This document shows positions 58,232-64,000 of a stretch of 64,000 bases of DNA, one piece after another; the stretch's first letter is position 1, and the number at the start of each line of letters is the position of its first letter. The notes beneath the pieces were generated by a model. The model had not been told where the DNA came from. It worked only from the letters and a program-made list of their open reading frames with translations, and ran no database searches. Made by a program: the position numbers and the translations under genes. This stretch comes from Apium graveolens (taxonomy: Eukaryota; Streptophyta; Magnoliopsida; Apiales; Apiaceae), in the NCBI RefSeq assembly GCF_009905375.1, contig NC_133650.1, positions 148,260,567 to 148,324,566 of the forward strand, read 5' to 3'.

Positions 58232-58784
58232 TGTTGTATTTATTACTAAGGAACGTGAGCTTCAAGGCTCGATTTGACTGCTCTAATGTTTCGTGACTCA
58301 ATCTGCCTTAACAAGATGCCTACGTACCTTGCTGATTGCCAAGGATCAACTCAAAAAACGTAGTTCTGATTTTTGGGTTGAAGCCCCTTATATAGATGAT
58401 GGTGGTCCTTGAATTGGACTTGATATAGGAGACTTGGTGGGCAAGTCTCATAATTAGAATGGACTTTGGAGTCCTAAATAGTAGGAAACTGATTTCTTAT
58501 CCTTTCAGGTCCCTTTGAGGCTAATCTACAAGGATTTATATCCTTATCGGGACTCTTCTCAATAGCTGATTTTTCCCTTATTAATTAATTATGAAATTAA
58601 TTAATATTCAGAGTTTTTGGGCCTTCTTTGTTCCATCAGGCCTGATCTGGTCCATCGGGCCTGATCAATGTGTTGACCATTTTGGTCTGAATGTCATACA
58701 TCTTCTTATTGGGCCTTGCAGCCCAAACCATTTATAATTACTGTAATATTTAATTGTGTAATCAGGATTTATTTATCCCTATCA
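58232..58784 (-). repeat. Tat 3' LTR
   Basis: On the minus strand it starts TGATAGGGATAAATAAATCC directly after the PPT and contains TATATAA at 58388-58394. I place its end at AATACAACA (58232), giving 553 bp. The start is firm, the end uncertain. Confidence 0.6.
58388..58394 (-). promoter_or_regulatory. Tat LTR TATA box
   Basis: TATATAA within CATCTATATAAGGGGC on the minus strand. Confidence 0.65.
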
Positions 58785-58796
58785 TTTTCCCCCCAA
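58785..58796 (-). promoter_or_regulatory. Tat polypurine tract
   Basis: GTTGGGGGGAAAA on the minus strand, directly before the LTR start TGATAGGG. Confidence 0.85.
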
Positions 58797-59068
58797 CTTT
58801 TGGGAAACCGTATAAGATTTCGTGAAAGTTAAGTTCATTTATTTCCTTACAGGGTATCATTTTACGTAAAGTGTGGAGCGACCTACACGTTTACAATGAT
58901 TTGCCTTGTACGCGGCTCCAGGGTTTGTTAAAAACTTCCCTCCTTATTTCCTTACCTTCTCCCTATTTTTAGGAATTTTCTGGTATTTTTTCAGGAATTT
59001 TCCCTTTTTCTGGGGTTTTCCAAATTTTCTGCAATTTTCCATAAATTTTTTCAAATTTCCAGCCCTTT
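58797..59068. other. Tat 3' non-coding, T-rich
   Basis: T-rich pyrimidine sequence without ORFs, between the PPT and the tandem repeats. Confidence 0.5.
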
Positions 59069-59440
59069 TTCGACCAGGATCCTAGTCGAAAATTCAACCT
59101 GGATCCTAGTCGAATTTTTGGGCCAGCCTTGCATTCCTGGTCGAAGGACTTCGACTAGGATCCACGACCTGGATTTCGACCAGGATCCTAGTCGAACCTT
59201 CGACCTGGATCTAGGTCGAAAATTTGTCCTCATTATGATTCCTGGTCGTAAGGTTTCGACTAGGATTCACGACCTGGATTTCGACCAGGATCCTAGTCGA
59301 ACCTTCAACCTGGATCTAGGTCGACAATTCTGTTCTTATTTACTTCCTGGTCGTTAGATTTCGACTAGGATTCACAACCTGGGCTTCGACCAGGATCCTA
59401 ATCGATTCTTCGACCTGGATTTAAGTCCAGGTTTCTATAC
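59069..59440. repeat. About 105-bp tandem repeat, three units
   Basis: Units start near 59133, 59238 and 59344, with a partial unit before. Each holds TTCCTGGTCG, CGACTAGGATC, CGACCTGGATTTCGACCAGG and GATCCTAGTCGA, so each unit contains the inverted pair CGACTAGGATC / GATCCTAGTCG. Confidence 0.85.
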
Positions 59441-59528
59441 ACCATTCTTGAAAAATGTTTTGATTGATTCGACCTCATTCCTGGTCCATGTTTCGACCTC
59501 AATCCAATTATGTTTGCCCGTAATTTTC

Positions 59529-59856
59529 GGGTGTGTGTTCGAAGGATTTCGAGCAGAATTTACGACCTGAAATTCGACCTGAATTTTGTTCTTTTATACC
59601 CGTTATTTTTGGGTGCCTGCTCGAAAGATTTTGAGCAGGATTCATGACGTGAAATTCGACCTGAATTCTGGTCTTTTATACCCGTTATTTTCGGGTGCCT
59701 GCTCGAAAGATTTTGAGCAGGATTCACGACTTGAAATTTGACCTGAATTCTAGTCTTTTATTCCCGTTATTTTCGGGTGCCTGCTCGAAAAATTTCGAGC
59801 AGGATTCACGACTTGAAATTCGACCTGAATCCTGGTCTTTTAGGACTTCCTTCTAA
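59529..59856. repeat. 82-bp tandem repeat, four units
   Basis: GGGTGCCTGCTCGAAAGATT-like starts recur at 59529, 59611, 59693 and 59775, exactly 82 bp apart. The first unit is the most diverged. Units share CTGCTCGAAA, GAGCAGGATTCACGAC and TTCGACCTGAAT with the upstream array, so both arrays look related. Confidence 0.9.
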
Positions 59857-60209
59857 TCTATTTTTGAATGGGCCTCAGTTTGGGCCTAGCCTTCTTTATT
59901 GGGCCTTACATCTTTTGGGGCTTTTATTAGGCATTGTATTTTTCCAAATCCTAATTGGATTTGGGCCTTCTTAGTTCTTACTGGGCTTCTCCCAAATTCT
60001 AATTTGATTTGAGCCTATTAATTCTTATTGGGCCTCTCGGATTTGGGTCTTTCAACTCTTACTGGGCCTCTTATTGATCTGGGCTTAATATACCAGAATA
60101 CCCTATTTATAATTCCTTGGAATATTCTGGAACGTTCCTTTTTCTGGGCTTTTTTCTTTGGGCCACTATCCTTACTGGGTTTTTGTCCCTTCAACTTCAC
60201 TTTTCCTCT
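59857..60209. other. TGGGCCT-rich stretch upstream of antisense promoter
   Basis: No ORF. GGGCCT and TTGGGCC recur about every 30-40 bp (for example 59872, 59900, 59962, 60031, 60065). TGGGCC-type boxes are common in plant promoters, and this stretch directly precedes a TATA box. Confidence 0.5.
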
Positions 60210-60217
60210 TATATAAA
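60210..60217 (+). promoter_or_regulatory. TATA box of the antisense ORF
   Basis: TATATAAA in CTCTTATATAAAGGAGTG, 214 bp upstream of the ATG at 60431. Donor-like CAG|GTAAAA at 60346 and acceptor TTTTTTCAG at 60422-60430 suggest a leader intron ending right before the ATG. Confidence 0.6.
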
Positions 60218-60430
60218 GGAGTGAGGAGAGTCTACTGCTCCTCACTTTCTCATTTCTAAATTCTTCTTCTTTCTTCTCCTGCTAAGAATCTTAGAGCAAT
60301 AACAGTAAGTCAGAGTATCAAAGCCTTTTTAGGAGCATTTCTTCAGGTAAAATTTCTCCCTTTACTCCTTGTGCTTATTTTTGCATAGTGTGCGTTTCTA
60401 AAATTATCTCTTTATGTGCCCTTTTTTCAG

Positions 60431-62466
60431 ATGGCTGATAAGAAAATGACTCGTTTGGCCAAGATGAACGTGGCTAGAAAGTCCAATGAATTCCCTATTC
60501 GATCAAGGTACACTTCCTTGATCGACATGATCAACACCCGAGGGGACGAGTACCCGTCTGATGCGCATCTAGACGTGCACGGCCATATTAGTGCCTTGCG
60601 GGATCCAAAAGAGCTGGAAGAGTTGAGCAGCTGTTTCAAAATCAAGGAACCTTTCAAACTGGTTCTTGCAGGTCCGGCCGATAGGGCCTGCCAGTGGAAG
60701 AAGGACGCATTATGCGTCTATAGGGATACTCTAAGGGCAGGTATCAGACTCCCCTTTCACCCGTTCATTCCTCTTTTGCTAGCTGATGTGGGCATCAGCC
60801 CTTGCCAACTCCCCCCTAATTCTTGGAGGCTCATTCTGTGCTATCTGTCGCAATGCGCCAAGCACAATGTCCCCACTTCCGTTGCTATCTTCAGAAAGAT
60901 TTTTCAGTTCAAGAACAGCCCTGATAAGAATCTAGGTTGGGTTTCTTTAAACCAGCATCCTACTATTCCTCACATTGTGAACGGGAATTCCATCCCTGAC
61001 AACAACTTGGGGTGGAAGAAAGATTTTTTGATCGTCGTTTGGGAGGATGGCGATTGGGGCACCCTATTTCGATCGTCTTTTGGGCTTGCCGTTCATGGGA
61101 GCCCAAACGATATAACTTTATCTGAGGAGGAGGGTAGAGCTTTCAACCTCCTGACGCAAGATAATGGGACTTCCAATTCTTGGGATCTTATCAGGGAGAC
61201 CGTTCTTGTAGAACGCGGCCTTTCTCCCGTCCCTAAGAAAAGTAAGTTTCCTTCCTTATATATCTATTTTTTATTTCCTTCATTTTCTATTTTTCTGATT
61301 CCTCAACTTACTTATCTCATTTGTTGCAGTGGCTGAGAAAATTGAGGAGGCTACCAAGCCTAAAGACCTGGAGACAACCAGGATGAAGCGTGCTGGAAAG
61401 GTCTTTAAAGACCCGGGCCTTGGGGATCGCTTCCCGGAGTTCCTACTCCAAGCAATGGAACCAGGCGAAGAAGGCCCCAACCAAGTTTTGCGCACCAAAT
61501 AAAAGCCAGGATCTTACTTTCAACCTGCTTGGGGAATCCGGGGCAAGGATTCAATTGTTGACAGCACAGCGCTTGCCAAGGAATGGTGTAAGCATTCCAT
61601 CTCCCCGGTCGATTATCAAGACTTTGTCCTTCAACAGGACTTAGAGGGGAACGAGCTTTTTGGAGCTCAAGCTTTGGCGACGGTACGTCTTTTTCCTTTG
61701 CCCTTCATAGTTGCCTTTCTGATTTTCCCGTCTCATACTTTTGCTGTGTTTCTTGTAGGCGAACTCCCATTTTCAGGGGGTGATTCACCAAGCCAAGGCT
61801 TGGAAGGTTGGCCTGGAGGACGCGAACAAGAAGTTGGAGGAGGCCAACCAAAGAATAGAGGCCCTTGAAGCCCAACTTGCCTCTTCCACTTCTGACCTGG
61901 AAACGGCCCGGGCCGAAAACGTTATCCTGAAGGCTCAAAAGGATAAAGCCTTTGACGGCTGGATGGACACTCAGGAGTTTAAGGACTTAATGGTGGAGCA
62001 CGATGCCCTCCTACACCCAGTTAGCTATAAGGAAGGCTGGGATGCTGCTGTGGAGGCCATTCAGGATGAATTTCCAGAAGTCTTCGAGCAGTCCTCCTTT
62101 CCTTGCCCTGTGCGAGTTCCAGAACTTTGGGGTGTTACCGACAAGATCGTTGGCCTGATCAAGGACGGCTCGTCGGGGAGCCAAGGCCAGAAGAGGAAGG
62201 AGCTTGAGTCCAGCTCCGGAGAGGAGGAAGCTTCTTCTGAAGAAGAGTCTGAGCCCATTGCAAAGAAGGTCAGGGTGGAAGAGCCTCCAAGGGCAGCGCC
62301 TCAGTAACCAGCATCTCCCGCAACATCCAAAGCGCCCGAAGGCAGTTCTGATGGAACCTCTACGAGGACTTCCGAGGGGACGACTGAGACGTCCGAGGGG
62401 ACGACTGAGACATCCGAGGAGACTTCGGATAGTGGTTCCGAAGAATCCCAGCCTTCCAAGGCCTAA
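60431..62466 (+). pseudogene. Tat antisense ORF, three exons, two stops
   Basis: The best model joins 60431-61241, 61330-61682 and 61759-62466, about 620 codons. Introns have clean ends (GTAAGTTTCC ... TTGTTGCAG; GTACGTCTTT ... TTCTTGTAG) and keep the frame. In-frame TAA occurs at 61500 and 62305, and after the second the frame runs on to TAA at 62464. Exon 1 encodes MADKKMTRLAKMNVARKS, PFKLVLAGPADRACQWKK, RLPFHPFIPLLLADVGISPC and LPPNSWRLILCYLSQCAKHN, resembling the 'putative gypsy type transposon' domain (Transposase_28). Exon 3 has a coiled coil (EDANKKLEEANQRIEALEAQ) and an acidic Ser/Glu tail with TSEGTTE repeats. It lies opposite and convergent to pol. Function unknown; antisense ORFs at this place are known in Tat elements. 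Confidence 0.7.
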
Positions 62467-62936
62467 GTTTTTTTATGTATTTCTTCTTTATTGGACAATA
62501 GTTGAACTTCATTTGTATCAAAACTTGTTACCCTTCGGGGTTATTTCATATGCTGCTTTTCTTCCTCGCATCTTTCTCCTTTATCTTTCCAATACTTAAT
62601 ATGCATTTAAACTTGAACTAATTGGTCCTTTGTGCAACGTGCACTCTTATAAAAGAATCCTTGAAGTCTTCCTTTTTTCAATGATCAAAGCATGATTTTT
62701 TGTTAAAACCACACAAGGTATTGTCACAACTTAAACATCCATAGGTTGAAATAATTTCAAACTCTTTAATATGAAGTCTAGTTTTCCAAAACCTTACATA
62801 GTATGGGTTTGACCCTTAACAATAATAACTTGACAATGTAAATTCTACTGGAATATAAAATCCTACACAAGCAAAGCTTCAAGGTGCTTTTTAACCTACT
62901 TGTTATCCTGACAAGTGAGAATCGTATTCAGTTGCC
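62467..62936. other. Spacer between convergent antisense ORF and pol
   Basis: No ORF. It holds the 3' ends of both convergent units. Nothing distinctive. Confidence 0.5.
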
Positions 62937-64000
62937 CTACACATAGTAAACCTTCAGGTTTTGTGCCTGCCAAGTTCTTGGGACTTCAAAACCATCCATT
63001 GTCTCCAGCTTGTAGGTTCCTCTACCTTGAACGCTCTTGACTTTGTACGGCCCTTCCCAATTCGGGGCAAGCTTCCCTTTCTGTCCTACACCAGAAGCTT
63101 CTATCTTCCTCAGGACTAGGTCACCTTATTTGAAAAACCTCTCTTTAACCCTTAGGTTGTAGTAGAATGAAGCCTTTTTCTGATATTCCACTATCTTCGC
63201 ATGTGCCTCATCTCGCACTTCATCAATAAGATCCAGGGCTAACCTTTGCCCTTCTTCATTTTCCTCAGCATTGAAGGCTTGAATCCTAGGGGAAGAATGT
63301 GATATCGCTACGGGAACAACTGCTTCTGCACCATATGCTAACATGAAAAGAGTTGCTCCAGTCGTGACTCTACAGGTAGTCCTATAGGCCCATAATATTG
63401 GAAGTATCTCATCCACCCAGTTATTTCTTGATTTCTCGATCTTCTTCTTTAGTCCATCCAGGATTATTCGATTTGCTACCTCCGCTTGCCCATTGGCTTG
63501 TGGGTGAGCCACATAGGAGAACCGTAACTCAATTTCATTTTCTTCACAGTACTTCTTGAATTCCTTGTTGTTGAATTGTGTTCCATTTTCGGCGACTAGG
63601 ATGCGGGGAATTCCATACCGGCACATAATATTTTCCCACAGGAATTGTGCAACCTGCTTAGTTGTGATTTTGGCCAAGGGTTTGGCTTCAATCCACTTGG
63701 TGAAATAATCAATGGCTACAATCAGGAACTTCCTTTGTGTCGTGGCCATGGGGAAAGGCCCCAGAATATCCATTCCCCACATAGCAAAGGGAATGGGCGA
63801 GTTTATAGAGGTCAGCATCTCGGGGGGTCGTCTAATGACAGGTGCATGCTTCTGATAGCGATCACACTTCTTTACATATTCTTTGGCATCAGCCATCATT
63901 TCTGGCCAATAAAAGCCTAAACGGGTTATCTTATGAGCCAAGGCTCTGCCCCCCAAGTGTTGCCCATAAATACCTTCATGCACTTCTTCAAGAGCCAAGC
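62937..64000 (-). pseudogene. pol: Tat integrase (3' part of pol)
   Basis: It runs in from the window edge. The zinc region reads GIYGQHLGGRALAHKI ... KKCDRYQKHAP, with the last Cys changed to Tyr. The core has GMDILGPFPMA; then LVAENGTQFNN, where Asp is expected before NGTQF but Glu is read; then HPQANGQAEVANRIIL. The C-terminal part has WAYRTTCRVTTGATLFMLAYG and, after a TAA at 63126, GDLVLRKIEASGVGQKGKLAPNWEGPYKV to TAG at 62937. The sequence is typical of the Tat lineage. The lost zinc Cys, the altered catalytic residue and one stop make it inactive. Confidence 0.88.

Larger units (their letters stand above)
28562..64000 (-). mobile_element. Tekay/Del-type chromovirus carrying three nested elements
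   Basis: On the minus strand: leader, gag, protease, RT, RNase H, integrase, chromodomain, PPT, 3' LTR. The chromodomain and the long LTR point to the Tekay/Del lineage of Ty3/gypsy chromoviruses, whose members tend to target heterochromatin. It sits in copia A (left flank CATTC). The 5' LTR is not reached within the window. Insertions: copia B in the 3' LTR, copia C in the PPT, a Tat element in the leader. Own sequence: 28562-31671, 44824-45609, 53151 to about 58231. Confidence 0.88.
58232..64000 (-). mobile_element. Tat-type Ty3/gypsy element (Ogre/Retand-like), 3' part
   Basis: On the minus strand: pol (integrase) from the window end to 62937, a region with an antisense ORF, two tandem-repeat blocks, PPT and 3' LTR. 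The integrase sequence and the presence of an extra antisense ORF between pol and the 3' LTR match Tat-lineage elements. The left boundary at 58232 (TGTTGTATTT) is tentative, since the other end, needed to check the duplication, is outside the window. Confidence 0.8.

Noticed and set aside
59529..59856. Regular repeats as a CRISPR-like array
   Set aside because: Whole units repeat without unique spacers, in a plant retrotransposon; it is a tandem repeat.
60431..62466. Host gene captured between transposons
   Set aside because: The first exon resembles a gypsy-associated domain, and antisense ORFs at this position are usual in Tat elements.

Overview
This window is a flowering-plant nuclear genome segment made almost entirely of LTR retrotransposons nested inside one another. 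I see no host gene, rRNA or tRNA gene. The evidence is plant-specific: SIRE/Maximus-type Ty1/copia elements with a long third ORF, an Athila-type and a Tat-type Ty3/gypsy element, and a Tekay/Del-type chromovirus with a chromodomain. Spacers are AT-rich, and many reading frames carry isolated nonsense codons of the C-to-T or G-to-A kind. A eudicot, perhaps an asterid such as an Apiaceae, is my guess; the sequence alone does not prove it.

Layout, left to right. 1-1201 is an Athila-family LTR cut by the window start. 1202-4405 is a decayed third ORF of a SIRE-like copia. 4406-21575 is an Athila element (+ strand) with gag, protease, RT, RNase H, integrase and a downstream extra ORF. It is interrupted by two solo chromovirus LTRs (6414-9829 and 11885-14974), and its 3' LTR is cut at 21575. 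21576-28561 is copia A (+), with a solo LTR of its own family (24442-25047, TSD CAAAG) inside gag, and is itself cut at 28561. From 28562 past the window end runs a Tekay-type chromovirus (- strand). Its 3' LTR contains copia B (31672-44818, TSD GTATG, - strand). Its polypurine tract contains copia C (45610-53145, TSD CCCCT, - strand). Its leader contains the 3' part of a Tat element (about 58232 to the end, - strand).

The most unusual signal is in the SIRE-type elements. Copia B carries roughly 40 copies of a 10-12 bp motif (ATCCGTCGA and its reverse complement). They lie in both LTRs upstream of the TATA box, in the gag tail, in the integrase-RT linker, in ORF3 and in the promoter upstream of ORF3. 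Inside ORFs the motif is read in different frames, so the conservation is at nucleic-acid level. Copia A has the same arrangement with a different motif (ATCAGNACTTA). In all three copia elements a 34-39 nt GT...TGCAG segment separates gag from pol, and its removal would restore the frame each time despite the different lengths.

Three lineages (Athila, SIRE and Tat) each have a TATA box in front of an extra ORF outside gag-pol. In the Tat element this ORF is antisense to pol and has three plausible exons. Copia C is the youngest insertion (I see three LTR differences in about 1.34 kb) although most of its pol is missing, so it probably moved using enzymes supplied by another element.
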